Notes under the pieces: generated by a model
Told to the model about the DNA's origin: nothing
Seen by the model: only the letters and a program-made list of their open reading frames with translations
Database searches by the model: none
Shown: positions 15,747 through 25,176 of the stretch, piece by piece
Position numbering within the stretch: position 1 is the stretch's first letter
Layout: each line of letters starts with the position of its first letter
Assembly (NCBI RefSeq): GCF_003024685.1
Contig: NZ_PYLQ01000001.1
Span: 124,001 to 188,000 of the forward strand
Length of the DNA stretch: 64,000 nt
Direction of reading: 5' to 3'
Origin: Faecalibacillus intestinalis
GTDB lineage: Bacteria; Bacillota_I; Bacilli_A; Erysipelotrichales; Coprobacillaceae
Translations under genes and position numbers: made by a program

Positions 15747-18332
15747 ATGAAAACAAAAAAAGAAATACTTTTAGAATTTATTAAAGAATATTCAAACCAA
15801 TATCAAATGGAAGAATATCCCCAACTAACAACTTTGTTTCTATCCGAAAAATTGAATATGCAGCGAACAAATATTTCAACTCTTTTGAATCAATTAGTAA
15901 AAGAAGGAAAAGTAAAGAAGATTGATGGAAGACCTGTTTTATATCAACTGGTTTTTAATGAAAATGAAAAACGTGATTTTGAAAGTTTAATTGGTCATGA
16001 TCAATCTTTAAAAGAAGCTATTATGCTAGCAAAAGCTGCCATTTTATATCCTTCTGTTTTACCTAAGATTCTCTTAACTGCAGAAAGAGGAAGTGGTATT
16101 GATTGTTTTGTAAAGAGTATTTATGAATTTGCTGTAAAGTCAAAAGTATTAAAAAATAATGCACCTTATATTATTTTTGATTGTCAATCTTATAGTGAAA
16201 ATCAAAATAAAATAAAAGACATCTTTTTAGAAAATCAAGGTTTAATTCAAAAAGCAAATACAGGATTACTTTTTTTGAAAAATGCACATTTATTAGATGA
16301 TTACTTATTATCTGATTTCTTACAATCAATGCAACATCTTGCAACAAATGATAAGTATAAATGTATTTTCATTTGTCATATTGATTCACTTCAAAAAATA
16401 ACATCCTATACGCTTATGAATGAATTGGATTACACGATTTCTATTCCACCCTTAAAATCAAGAAGTTTAAAAGAAAGATTTGATTTAATAGAGATGTTTT
16501 TAAACCAAGAAGCAAAACAAATTCAATGTTCTATTCAACTCGCAAATACTGTTTTACATTCTTTAATGCTTTATGAATGTTCGGGACAAATTAAAGAATT
16601 AAAAAATGATATTCATAATGCTTGTGCTAACAGCTATGTACGTATTCAAAAAAATGAAAGACACATTGAATTACTTCTCTCTGATTTTCCAAATCATGTA
16701 AGAAAAGGGATGATTTATTACAAACACTATAAAGATGAAATTGATGAACTTGTTTCATCAAATAGTCAATATACATTTACAGGTGATCAAGTATTAAAAA
16801 GTACAGCTCTACAAAAAGAACATATTTATTCAACGATAGACGAAAAGAAAAAAGAATTAAAGAAACAACAATTAACACAAGAAGAAACGGATTCTTTAAT
16901 TCTTGTAGAATTAAAAAAAGATTTTCAAGAATATTTTTATCGTATTACTGAAAATATTTATTCAAAAGAACAATTAGAAAAAATAGTATCATTAAAATTA
17001 ATACAGGATGTAGAAGATTTTTTAAATCAAATGTCTAATCAATATAATATACTTTTTGAAACAAAAACTTTATATGGATTAGCCTTACATATTGATACAG
17101 CGATTATTCAGACTTCTAAAAAACAAAGACTATCACCTAAAGAAAAAAATGACTTTATTCAACAATTTCCAGAATATTATAAACAAACACAGCAATTTAT
17201 TAAAAAAATTAATGATGATTTTGGAATACACCTTCCTAATGATGAAGTTATTATGGTGATGTTGTTTCTTATTTGTGGGCAAGAAGAAATACATCATCAA
17301 GAAGTTGTCACACTTATTGCGATGCATGGAGAACATACGGCAACCTCTATTGTCGATGTTGTTAAAAAATTAAGTGGAAAGAAATCAATATATGGCTATG
17401 ATTTAAAATTAGATCAAACAATTAATGAATCTTATGAAGAATTGAAAGAATATATTTTACATATTCATCAAGGAAAAGGAATGATTCTTATTTATGATAT
17501 GGGTTCTATTCGTACAATGGCAGAATCAATAAAGATTGAGCTTAATATCGATATTGAATTTTTAGAAATACCATTAACACTTATTGCGATGACGAGTGTT
17601 AATAAAGCACATGAATTATTATCGCTTAATGAAACATATCAATATTTACAAGAACATTTTAAAGATCTTCAATATGTAAGAAACAATAGTCAAAAAGAAG
17701 CGCTTGTATTGATTTCTTCGCTAGAAAGTGAATTAGTACAGGCAAAGAATTATCTTTTAGAACATTTTGATTTGAAAGATATTGAAATTTTCTTGATTCA
17801 AGAAAGTCAAATTGAATCTATTTATAATCGTATTGATCAAATTGCTAGTCAATATAAAATTAAAGGACTTATTTCTAGACAAGAAATACACTTATCACAA
17901 TATACAATGATTCCACTTTCAAATGTTTATAAATTAAATGCCAAGAGTTTAGATGATTTATTTACTGATGAAGATGATTTAGAAAATTTATTTGATTATC
18001 TACAAGAACAATTTGAAGATATTCAAATAGAAGATTTAAAACAACCATTGATCCATTTTGCAAATAAACTTGAAATCATTTTAAATCAAAAAATAGATTA
18101 TGATACACTTATTGGATTGTTAATTCATATTATATGTTTAATTGATCGTTTGAAAAAACATCTTTCACCAGCTGTTCATTTTCAAGCAGCAAGTGATATT
18201 CTAACAAAAGATAGAAGTACTGTTGAAAAAGTGAAAGAAATTCTTTTACCAATAGAACAAATATGTCGTATTACTATTAGTGATGTAGAAGCTGCAACCA
18301 TTATTTCAATTATAAAGGGGAAAGAACAATGA
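15747..18332 (+). CDS. LevR-type PRD transcriptional regulator with degenerate AAA+ domain
   Basis: 861 aa. Order as in LevR: winged-helix N-terminus (1-70), AAA+ region (about 80-310), PRD1 (His448 in LHIDTAI), mannose-type EIIA-like domain (His527 and His530 in MHGEHTATS), an unassigned middle region, and C-terminal PRD2 (His794 in LIHIICL). PTS phosphorylation of these His residues normally tunes activity. The AAA+ part is worn: Walker A reads AERGSGID (no Lys-Ser/Thr), Walker B reads LLFLKNAH (no Asp-Glu), and the GAFTGA sigma-54 loop is absent. It therefore probably does not drive sigma-54 polymerase and may bind DNA as a classical regulator. Overlaps lacF (ATGA). Confidence 0.85.
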   Translation: MKTKKEILLEFIKEYSNQYQMEEYPQLTTLFLSEKLNMQRTNISTLLNQLVKEGKVKKIDGRPVLYQLVFNENEKRDFESLIGHDQSLKEAIMLAKAAILYPSVLPKILLTAERGSGIDCFVKSIYEFAVKSKVLKNNAPYIIFDCQSYSENQNKIKDIFLENQGLIQKANTGLLFLKNAHLLDDYLLSDFLQSMQHLATNDKYKCIFICHIDSLQKITSYTLMNELDYTISIPPLKSRSLKERFDLIEMFLNQEAKQIQCSIQLANTVLHSLMLYECSGQIKELKNDIHNACANSYVRIQKNERHIELLLSDFPNHVRKGMIYYKHYKDEIDELVSSNSQYTFTGDQVLKSTALQKEHIYSTIDEKKKELKKQQLTQEETDSLILVELKKDFQEYFYRITENIYSKEQLEKIVSLKLIQDVEDFLNQMSNQYNILFETKTLYGLALHIDTAIIQTSKKQRLSPKEKNDFIQQFPEYYKQTQQFIKKINDDFGIHLPNDEVIMVMLFLICGQEEIHHQEVVTLIAMHGEHTATSIVDVVKKLSGKKSIYGYDLKLDQTINESYEELKEYILHIHQGKGMILIYDMGSIRTMAESIKIELNIDIEFLEIPLTLIAMTSVNKAHELLSLNETYQYLQEHFKDLQYVRNNSQKEALVLISSLESELVQAKNYLLEHFDLKDIEIFLIQESQIESIYNRIDQIASQYKIKGLISRQEIHLSQYTMIPLSNVYKLNAKSLDDLFTDEDDLENLFDYLQEQFEDIQIEDLKQPLIHFANKLEIILNQKIDYDTLIGLLIHIICLIDRLKKHLSPAVHFQAASDILTKDRSTVEKVKEILLPIEQICRITISDVEAATIISIIKGKEQ

Positions 18333-18637
18333 CAAAAGAAGAAGCAAGTATGATTGGTTTTGAAATTGTAGCTTATTCAGGAGATGCAAGATCTAAATTA
18401 TTATTAGCAGTTGAAAATGCAAAAACAGGAAATTTTGATAAATGTGATCAATTAATTGAAGAAGCCAATGCGTGTTTAGTTGATGCACATAAATCACAAA
18501 CAGAATTATTACAACAAGAAGCACGTGGTAACCACGTAGAAGTTGGCTTTATTACGGTTCATGCACAAGACCATTTAATGACAACTTTATTATTAAAAGA
18601 TATTATTTCAACACTCATTGATGTTTATAAAAAATAA
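18329..18637 (+). CDS. lacF: PTS lactose/cellobiose-type EIIA component
   Basis: 102 aa all-helical EIIA of the lactose/chitobiose family. The phosphorylated His is His78 in FITVHAQDHLM, with the conserved trimer-centre Asp81. Takes phosphate from HPr and passes it to the EIIB domain of the next gene. ATGA overlap with the regulator stop; second gene of the operon. The lactose assignment comes from the downstream lacE/lacG. Confidence 0.9.
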   Translation: MTKEEASMIGFEIVAYSGDARSKLLLAVENAKTGNFDKCDQLIEEANACLVDAHKSQTELLQQEARGNHVEVGFITVHAQDHLMTTLLLKDIISTLIDVYKK

Positions 18638-18648
18638 GGAGAATGTGT

Positions 18649-20286
18649 ATGGATGCAATTATTAAGCCAATTGAAAAAATGAAACCATTTTTTGATAAAG
18701 TGGCAAGAAATAAGTATTTAAAAGCAATTAAAGATGGTTTTATTTCAAGTATGCCAATTATTTTATTTTCAAGTATCTTTCTTTTAATTGCTTATGTTCC
18801 AAATGTTTTTGGTTTTTATTGGTCAAAAGAAATAGAAACAATCATTATGAAACCTTACAACTATTCTATGGGAATCTTAGCGATTGCTGTAGCAGCAACA
18901 ACGACAAAGCATTTTACAGATACTTTAAACCGTGAAATGCCAGCGAATAACCAAATTAATAGTATTTCAACAATGATTTGTGCCATTTGTGGTTTTCTAA
19001 TTTTAAGTAGTGATGCTTTAGAAGGTGGCTTTGCAAGTGAATTTATGGGCTCAAAAGGGTTACTTACAGCCTTTATGACAGCTTTTGTTGTAGGGGGTAT
19101 TTATAAATTCTGTATTAAACGTAATATTACGATCAAAATGCCTGAACAAGTACCACCAAATTTATCTCAAACATTTAAAGATGTTATTCCATTTGCTTTT
19201 TCAATGATTATTATTTGGCTATTTGATTATCTTTTTAGAATGGCTACAGGTATTTGTTTTGCTAAAGGGGTTATTCAAGTATTCCAACCACTATTTTCAG
19301 CCGCAGATGGTTATGTCGGTTTAGCACTTATTTATGGAGCAATGTCTTTATTCTGGTTTATTGGCGTTCATGGACCATCAATTGTAGAGCCAGCAATTTC
19401 AGCAGCATTAGTTTTAAATATGTCTACCAATTTAGCTGCTGTTCAAGCAGGACAACATGCTGATAAAGTTTTAACTTTAGGAGCACAATATTTTGTTGTT
19501 TGTTTAGGGGGTACAGGAGCAACTCTTGTTATCTGTTTGATGTTTGCTTTCCTTGCTAAATCAAAAGAATTAAAAGCAATTGGAAAAGCAAGTTCGATTC
19601 CAGTACTATTTAATGTTAATGAACCTTTCTTGTTTGGGGCACCAATTGTTTTAAATCCAGTATTCTTTGTACCATTTATTTTTGCTCCAATCGCTAATGT
19701 TTGGTTATTTAAAATCTTTGTAGATGTTTTTAATATGGATGGTTTCATCTATACGCTTCCTTGGACAACACCAGGACCTCTTGGAATTATACTTGGATGT
19801 GGTATTAAATTATTACCTGTTATTTTCTTGGTGATCGTTTTAGTAATGGATTTTGTTATTTATTATCCATTCTTTAAAGTTTATGATAATCAAAAATTAG
19901 AAGAAGAAAAAAACAATCACTTTGAAGTAAAAGAAGATGACAGTGTTGAAGTTGATGGAAAAGTATTAGATTCTAAAAAAATTCTTGTATTATGTGCTGG
20001 TGGTGGAACAAGCGGTTTACTTGCCAATGCCCTTGCTAAAGGTGCTAAAGAAGAAGGAATTCCATTAGTTACAGCTGCCGGTTCTTATGGAGCACATTTA
20101 GATATTATGGGTGATTATGACCTTGTTATTTTAGCTCCACAAGTAGCTTCTTATTACGAAGATTTAAAGAAAGATGCAGATCGTATGGGTGTTAAATGTA
20201 TTGCTTGTGAAGGAAAACAATATATTGATTTAACACGTAATCCAAAAGGTGCTTTAGAATTTGTGTTTAAGATTATGGGGGAATAA
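18649..20286 (+). CDS. lacE: PTS lactose-type EIICB permease
   Basis: 545 aa from the ATG at 18649 (AAGGAG 7 bases upstream; the ATG at 18643 is too close). EIIC (about 1-425): multiple TM helices, VHGPSIVEPAIS and the NEPFLFGAPIVLNP signature of the lactose/cellobiose family. EIIB (about 440-545): KKILVLCAGGGTSG with the phosphorylated Cys. Imports and phosphorylates lactose (possibly other beta-glycosides) at the membrane. EIIC-EIIB fusion order and length match LacE. Overlaps lacG by one base. Confidence 0.9.
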   Translation: MDAIIKPIEKMKPFFDKVARNKYLKAIKDGFISSMPIILFSSIFLLIAYVPNVFGFYWSKEIETIIMKPYNYSMGILAIAVAATTTKHFTDTLNREMPANNQINSISTMICAICGFLILSSDALEGGFASEFMGSKGLLTAFMTAFVVGGIYKFCIKRNITIKMPEQVPPNLSQTFKDVIPFAFSMIIIWLFDYLFRMATGICFAKGVIQVFQPLFSAADGYVGLALIYGAMSLFWFIGVHGPSIVEPAISAALVLNMSTNLAAVQAGQHADKVLTLGAQYFVVCLGGTGATLVICLMFAFLAKSKELKAIGKASSIPVLFNVNEPFLFGAPIVLNPVFFVPFIFAPIANVWLFKIFVDVFNMDGFIYTLPWTTPGPLGIILGCGIKLLPVIFLVIVLVMDFVIYYPFFKVYDNQKLEEEKNNHFEVKEDDSVEVDGKVLDSKKILVLCAGGGTSGLLANALAKGAKEEGIPLVTAAGSYGAHLDIMGDYDLVILAPQVASYYEDLKKDADRMGVKCIACEGKQYIDLTRNPKGALEFVFKIMGE

Positions 20287-21692
20287 TGATGAGATTTGCA
20301 AATGATTTTATTTTTGGTGGGGCTACAGCAGCCTATCAATGTGAAGGAAGTACAAGAGAGTATGGGAAAGGAAAAGTTGCTTGGGATGACTTTTTGGCAG
20401 AAAAAGGTCGTTTTCAAGCAAATCCAGCAAGTGATTTTTATCACCAATATCCTGTTGATTTAAAATTATGTAAGATGTTTGGAATTAATGGTATACGTAT
20501 TTCTATTGCCTGGAGTCGTATTTTTCCTGATGGTACAGGAAAAATCAATCAACAAGGTGTTGATTTCTATCATCAATTATTTAAAGAATGTCATAAAAAA
20601 GGGGTAGAACCATTTGTTACATTACATCATTTTGATACACCAAATACTTTATTTCAAAAAGGTGATTTTTTAAATAAAGAAACAGTTGATGCTTTTGAAA
20701 AATATGCAAGTTATTGTTTTGAAGAATATAAAGATGAAGTAACCTATTGGTTTACTTTTAATGAAATTTGGGCAGTTTGTACAAATCAGTATATTGAAGG
20801 AACTTTTCCAAATGGAGAAAAGTATAATATGACAAAAGCATTTCAATCAATGCACTATATGATGCTTGCTCACAGTAAAGCAGTATTAGCTTATAAAAAA
20901 GGTGACTATAAAGGAAAGATAGGAATTGTTCAATCGTTAGAATATAAATATCCTTATAATGAAAATAAATTAGAAGATATTATTGCAGCGAAAAATGAAG
21001 ATGTTTTACAAAATCAATTCTTATTAGATGCCACTTTTTTAGGATATTACAGTGATGAAACTTTAAAAATTGCACAAAAATTATGTGCCCTTAATCAAGG
21101 AATGCTAGATATTGAAGAATCTGATTTAGAAATTATGAAAAAAGCCGCTAAAGAAAATGACTATTTAGGAATGAATTATTATCAAAGCCGTTTTATCCAA
21201 GCTTACGATGGTGAAAATGATATCTATCATAACGGTACAGGGGAAAAAGGAACTTCTCGTTTCCGCTTAAAAGGTGTAGGAGAAAGAATGAATAAAGAAG
21301 GTATTGATCGTACAGATTGGGATTGGTTGATTCATCCTGAAAGTATGTTTGATATGCTTGTGCGTATTAAACAACAATATCCACAATATAAAGCAATTTA
21401 TATTACTGAAAATGGAATGGGTTATAAAGATGATTTTGAAGATGGTATTATTGATGATACACCACGTATTGATTATGTAAGAAGACATCTTTATTACTTG
21501 TTAAAAGCGATTGAAGCGGGTGTTAATGTTAAAGGATATTTTATATGGTCATTGATGGATATGTTTTCTTGGACAAATGGTTATAATAAAAGATATGGAT
21601 TATTTTATATTGATTATAAAACGCAAAAAAGATATCCAAAAGCTTCAGCTTATTGGTATAAATACATTTCACAAACAAAGGAATTGTTTTAA
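20286..21692 (+). CDS. lacG: 6-phospho-beta-galactosidase (GH1)
   Basis: 468 aa, the classic LacG length. GGATAAYQ-EG N-terminus, WDDFL, ASDFYHQYPVDL, VTLHHFDTP, acid/base Glu160 in TFNE, nucleophile Glu in YITENGMGYKD (around 375), and GYFIWSLMDMFSWTNGY with the C-terminal KRYGLFYIDY. The agreement with staphylococcal and lactococcal LacG is strong. Splits lactose-6-phosphate into glucose and galactose-6-phosphate in the cytosol. Two adjacent ATG codons at the start (20286, 20289). No lacABCD genes for galactose-6-phosphate are found nearby. Confidence 0.9.
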   Translation: MMRFANDFIFGGATAAYQCEGSTREYGKGKVAWDDFLAEKGRFQANPASDFYHQYPVDLKLCKMFGINGIRISIAWSRIFPDGTGKINQQGVDFYHQLFKECHKKGVEPFVTLHHFDTPNTLFQKGDFLNKETVDAFEKYASYCFEEYKDEVTYWFTFNEIWAVCTNQYIEGTFPNGEKYNMTKAFQSMHYMMLAHSKAVLAYKKGDYKGKIGIVQSLEYKYPYNENKLEDIIAAKNEDVLQNQFLLDATFLGYYSDETLKIAQKLCALNQGMLDIEESDLEIMKKAAKENDYLGMNYYQSRFIQAYDGENDIYHNGTGEKGTSRFRLKGVGERMNKEGIDRTDWDWLIHPESMFDMLVRIKQQYPQYKAIYITENGMGYKDDFEDGIIDDTPRIDYVRRHLYYLLKAIEAGVNVKGYFIWSLMDMFSWTNGYNKRYGLFYIDYKTQKRYPKASAYWYKYISQTKELF

Positions 21693-22342
21693 TGATAAAA
21701 GGTGTTATCTTTGATTTTAACGGAACGTTGTTTTTTGATAACGATAAACATGTCAAAGCCTGGGGTGCGATATCAAGGCTATTAAGAAATAAAGATATTA
21801 CAGATGAGGAACTTCATAAACATTTTAATGGAGTTCCTAATCAAAAAATAATCCAATACATGAAAAATAACCAAGCAACAAAAGAAGATATTGACTATTA
21901 TTCAAAATTAAAAGAGAAATACTATCGACAATTTTGTAAAGAAGATCAAGCTACATTCCATCTAGTTGAAGGAAGCTATGATTATTTTAAACAACTTAAA
22001 GAACAAAAAATTCCTTTTACAATAGCTAGTGCATCTATTAAAGAAAATATTGATTTTTTTGTTGAATCATTTCATTTAGATAAGTGGATGAAAGTAGATG
22101 ATATTATTTATGATAATGGAACATATCAAAATAAAATAGCGATGTTTAAAGATGCCGCTTTAAAATTGAATGTTAATATTAAAGATTGTTTAATTGTTGA
22201 AGATTCTAAAAGTGGTATAGAAAATGCTTATCAAGCAGGATGTAGACAAATTATTGTTGTAAATTCTGCAAATAATAAAAAAGAATATGAAAAAATGCCT
22301 GGAGTTATAAAAGTAATCGATGATTTTAAAGAACTTTTATAA
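21692..22342 (+). CDS. HAD phosphatase/phosphomutase-like protein in the lac operon
   Basis: 216 aa, beta-phosphoglucomutase-like subclass with a helical cap. Motif I is FDFNGTL: nucleophile Asp kept but the second Asp (general acid/base in phosphomutases and most phosphatases) is Asn. Motif II ASASIKEN, motif IV VEDSKSGIENAYQAG. Overlaps lacG by one base (TAATGA), so it is translated with the operon. A role on a sugar phosphate is likely; galactose-6-phosphate is an attractive but unproven substrate. It could alternatively be a weak or non-catalytic HAD. Confidence 0.8.
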   Translation: MIKGVIFDFNGTLFFDNDKHVKAWGAISRLLRNKDITDEELHKHFNGVPNQKIIQYMKNNQATKEDIDYYSKLKEKYYRQFCKEDQATFHLVEGSYDYFKQLKEQKIPFTIASASIKENIDFFVESFHLDKWMKVDDIIYDNGTYQNKIAMFKDAALKLNVNIKDCLIVEDSKSGIENAYQAGCRQIIVVNSANNKKEYEKMPGVIKVIDDFKELL

Positions 22343-22360
22343 TACCTCCGGGTATTTTAA
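22341..22360 (+). terminator. Weak terminator of the lac operon
   Basis: Stem AATACC (22341-22346) / GGTATT (22351-22356), 4-nt loop, short T-run. The remaining gap to 22514 holds no gene I can support, only a 23-codon frame at 22378-22449. Confidence 0.5.
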
Positions 22361-22514
22361 TTAAAAGGAAAATGAGGATGTTATACAGTCTTGGTTTTCC
22401 TTATTTTGTTTGTGTCACTTGTGTTGGTCTTGCTTATTTTGATACTTGATTCATGCACGTTATAAATGGATTGAAAAGTACCTATTCTATTTTAAATTCT
22501 TTAGTATATTTCAA

Positions 22515-22547
22515 AATAAAAACCTCCAAAGTTACTAACTTGGAGGT
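22515..22547 (-). terminator. Terminator of galE
   Basis: Strong stem with ACCTCCAA on one arm (22522-22529) and TTGGAGGT on the other (22540-22547), loop closed further by GTTA/CTAA; A-run 22515-22521 gives the T-run on the minus strand. Confidence 0.85.
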
Positions 22548-22557
22548 ATAGTTCATT

Positions 22558-23535
22558 TTATTTACTGTTTTTTAAATGGAAATTCCATGCTGTTTGAATA
22601 ATTTGTTTAATATCAGTGTATTGAGGATGCCAACCTAAAATTTCTTTAGCCTTAGAATTATCAGCAACTAATTTAGCGGGATCACCAGCTCGACGAGGTG
22701 CCATTGTGACATGGATTGGAAGTTGAGTCACTTCTTTGGCAGCGTTGATAATTTCTAAAACAGAATAGCCTTCACCATTTCCTAAATTAAATGTTTGACT
22801 TGGATTTCCTTGATATAAATAATTTAAAGCTCTAATATGTGCATCTGCTAGGTCATTTACATGAATATAATCACGAATACATGTTCCATCTTTTGTATCA
22901 TAATCATTTCCAAAAACATAAATTGTTTCACGTTTTTTTAATGGTACTTGTAAAATTAATGGGATTAAATGGGTTTCAGGGTTATGTAATTCACCAATTA
23001 GACAATTTTCATGAGCACCACAAGCGTTAAAATAACGTAAAGCAACATATTTCATGCCATAAGCTTGATCGCACCACTTCATCATCTTTTCCATTGCTAA
23101 TTTTGTTTCCCCGTAGGTATTTGTAGGATTTGTTTTATCACTTTCTGTGATTGGAATCTGTTTAGGTTCACCATAAGTGGCCGCAGTAGATGAAAAAACA
23201 ATATATTTAACACCATGTTCTTTCATAACTTCTAATAAACAAATCATGCCATAAACATTGTTGTTGTAATATTCAAGTGGTTCTTTCATGCTTACTCCAA
23301 CTAAAGAATTTGCTGCAAAATGAATAACACCTTTAATGTCTTCTTTTTCAAAGACATTATTTAAAAATTCCTTATCACGTAGATCTCCTTGATAAAATTT
23401 TGCTTTAGGATGAATCAATTGTTTAAAACCTGTTTGCAGATTATCAACGATAACAACATCTTCTCCTTTTTCGATTAATGCATAAACTGTATGAGAGCCT
23501 ATATAACCAGCTCCTCCTAATACTAAAACACTCAT
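22558..23535 (-). CDS. galE: UDP-glucose 4-epimerase
   Basis: 325 aa extended SDR enzyme. NAD-binding GGAGYIGSHT at residues 7-16, DNLQTG, catalytic STAATYGE / YGETKLAMEK (Tyr-x-x-x-Lys), and a GalE-typical C-terminus (GDPAKLVADNSKAKEILGW). Interconverts UDP-galactose and UDP-glucose in the Leloir pathway and supplies UDP-galactose for surface sugars. Transcribed divergently from galTKM from a shared, operator-rich region. Confidence 0.95.
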   Translation of the reverse strand: MSVLVLGGAGYIGSHTVYALIEKGEDVVIVDNLQTGFKQLIHPKAKFYQGDLRDKEFLNNVFEKEDIKGVIHFAANSLVGVSMKEPLEYYNNNVYGMICLLEVMKEHGVKYIVFSSTAATYGEPKQIPITESDKTNPTNTYGETKLAMEKMMKWCDQAYGMKYVALRYFNACGAHENCLIGELHNPETHLIPLILQVPLKKRETIYVFGNDYDTKDGTCIRDYIHVNDLADAHIRALNYLYQGNPSQTFNLGNGEGYSVLEIINAAKEVTQLPIHVTMAPRRAGDPAKLVADNSKAKEILGWHPQYTDIKQIIQTAWNFHLKNSK

Positions 23536-23558
23536 TTTTAGTCCTCCTTGATGACTTT

Positions 23559-23653
23559 ATTCTATACTTTTAGTAAAACATAGTCAATAAATTAGTAAAA
23601 CATTTACTAAAATTAGTAAAATTATTTGACATTATTTACTAAAATGATACAAT
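23559..23653. promoter_or_regulatory. Divergent galE / galTKM promoters with LacI-type operators
   Basis: Rightward: TTGACA (23626-23631), 16-bp spacer, TACAAT (23648-23653). Leftward: TTGACT (complement of 23582-23587), 17-bp spacer, TAGAAT (complement of 23559-23564). Repeated TTAGTAAA/TTTACTAA half-sites: one in the galE spacer (23568-23578), a full dyad at 23592-23610 (TTAGTAAA-ACA-TTTACTAA), one at 23613, one in the galT spacer (23634-23643). The same half-sites precede the LacI-family gene at 28466, making it the likely repressor. Confidence 0.8.
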
Positions 23654-23685
23654 AAGTATAGAAAGAAAGCGGAGGAAAGAATAAA

Positions 23686-25176
23686 ATGAATCATCAAATT
23701 AATCGACTTATTCATTTTGGTTTACAACATCATTTAATTAGTGAAGATGATGAAATTTATGCAGTGAACTTATTATTAGATTTATTTCATTTAGATCATT
23801 TTACTAAAGAAGAAATTAATGAAAAATTAGAAGTGGCGACAGATATTTTAGAAGAAATGTTAGATTATGCTTGTCAAGAAGGCCTCATTGAAAATAATAT
23901 TACAGAACGAGATCTTTTTGATACACGCATTATGAATTGTTTAATGCCTCGTCCAAGTGAAGTGATTCAAACATTTAAAGAGTATTATAAAGAAGATTCT
24001 AAAAAAGCAACAAAGTATTTCTATGATTTATCTATTGCATCGAATTATATTCGAAAAACAAGAACAGATAAAAATATTCGTTTCAAACAATTTTATAAAT
24101 ATGGTGATATTGAAATTACCATTAATTTATCTAAACCAGAAAAAGATCCAAAAGAAATTATGAAGGCAAAGACAATCAAAGCTAGTGGTTATCCAAAATG
24201 TCTTTTATGTAAAGAAAATGTGGGCTTTGCAGGAAATTTTAATCATCCCGCAAGACAAAATCATCGTATTATTCCGTTAACGTTAAATGGACATCGCTAT
24301 TACATGCAATATTCACCTTATGTTTATTATAATGAACATTGCATTATTTTTAATGAAAACCATCAACCAATGGTCATTAATGAAAATACGTTTAGATCAT
24401 TATTTTCATTTGTTAAACAATTTCCACATTATATGTTAGGTTCAAATGCAGATTTACCAATTGTAGGAGGATCTATTTTAACACATGACCACTATCAAGG
24501 AGGACATTATAACTTCCCAATAGAAGAAGCAACAGTTGTTAAAGATATTTCTTTAGATAAATATCCTGATTTACAAATCAGTGTTTTAAATTGGCCTTTA
24601 TCAACCATTCGTGTACGTTCAACAAATGATGAACAAATGATTCGATTTGCCTTAGATACTTTAAATAAATGGATCAATTATTCTCATGAAAAATTGGATA
24701 TTATCGCTTATAGCCATGAAACAAGACATAATACCATTACTCCAATTGTAAGAAAGAAAAATGGATTGTATGAAATGGATCTTGTTTTAAGAAACAATCG
24801 AACAAGTGAAAAATATCCTGATGGTATTTTCCATCCTCATCAAAATTTACATCATATTAAAAAAGAAAATATTGGTTTAATTGAAGTCATGGGACTTGCG
24901 GTTTTACCAGCAAGATTAAAAGAAGAATTAGAAATTTTAAAAGAATGTTTATTAGGAAAAAAGAATATTTTAGAAATTTCAAATATGCAAAAACATGTGG
25001 CGTGGTATAATGAATTAAAGAGTCATGATTTTAATGAAGATACAGTGGATCAATTACTTAAAGAAGAATTAACACATAAATTCGTTAATGTATTAGAAGA
25101 TGCAGGTGTCTTTAAAATGAATGAAGAAGGAAAAGAAGCTTTTATTAAATTTGTAGAAATGGTAGGAGAAAAATAA
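23686..25176 (+). CDS. galT: UTP-hexose-1-phosphate / galactose-1-phosphate uridylyltransferase (GalT, Firmicutes type)
   Basis: 496 aa, the long GalT form of lactobacilli and related Firmicutes rather than the ~350-aa E. coli form. Recognisable segments: KASGYPKCLLCKENVGFAG, NFNHPARQNHR, and the active-site region GSILTHDHYQGGHY containing the catalytic His. Transfers UMP between UDP-glucose and galactose-1-phosphate. GGAGGA ribosome site; first gene of galT-galK-galM; overlaps galK by one base. Confidence 0.93.
   Translation: MNHQINRLIHFGLQHHLISEDDEIYAVNLLLDLFHLDHFTKEEINEKLEVATDILEEMLDYACQEGLIENNITERDLFDTRIMNCLMPRPSEVIQTFKEYYKEDSKKATKYFYDLSIASNYIRKTRTDKNIRFKQFYKYGDIEITINLSKPEKDPKEIMKAKTIKASGYPKCLLCKENVGFAGNFNHPARQNHRIIPLTLNGHRYYMQYSPYVYYNEHCIIFNENHQPMVINENTFRSLFSFVKQFPHYMLGSNADLPIVGGSILTHDHYQGGHYNFPIEEATVVKDISLDKYPDLQISVLNWPLSTIRVRSTNDEQMIRFALDTLNKWINYSHEKLDIIAYSHETRHNTITPIVRKKNGLYEMDLVLRNNRTSEKYPDGIFHPHQNLHHIKKENIGLIEVMGLAVLPARLKEELEILKECLLGKKNILEISNMQKHVAWYNELKSHDFNEDTVDQLLKEELTHKFVNVLEDAGVFKMNEEGKEAFIKFVEMVGEK

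Noticed and set aside
22378-22449. 23-codon hydrophobic frame after the lac operon
   Set aside because: A ribosome-site-like AAGGAAAATGAGG exists, but the frame is short, has no homology and lies between two terminators.
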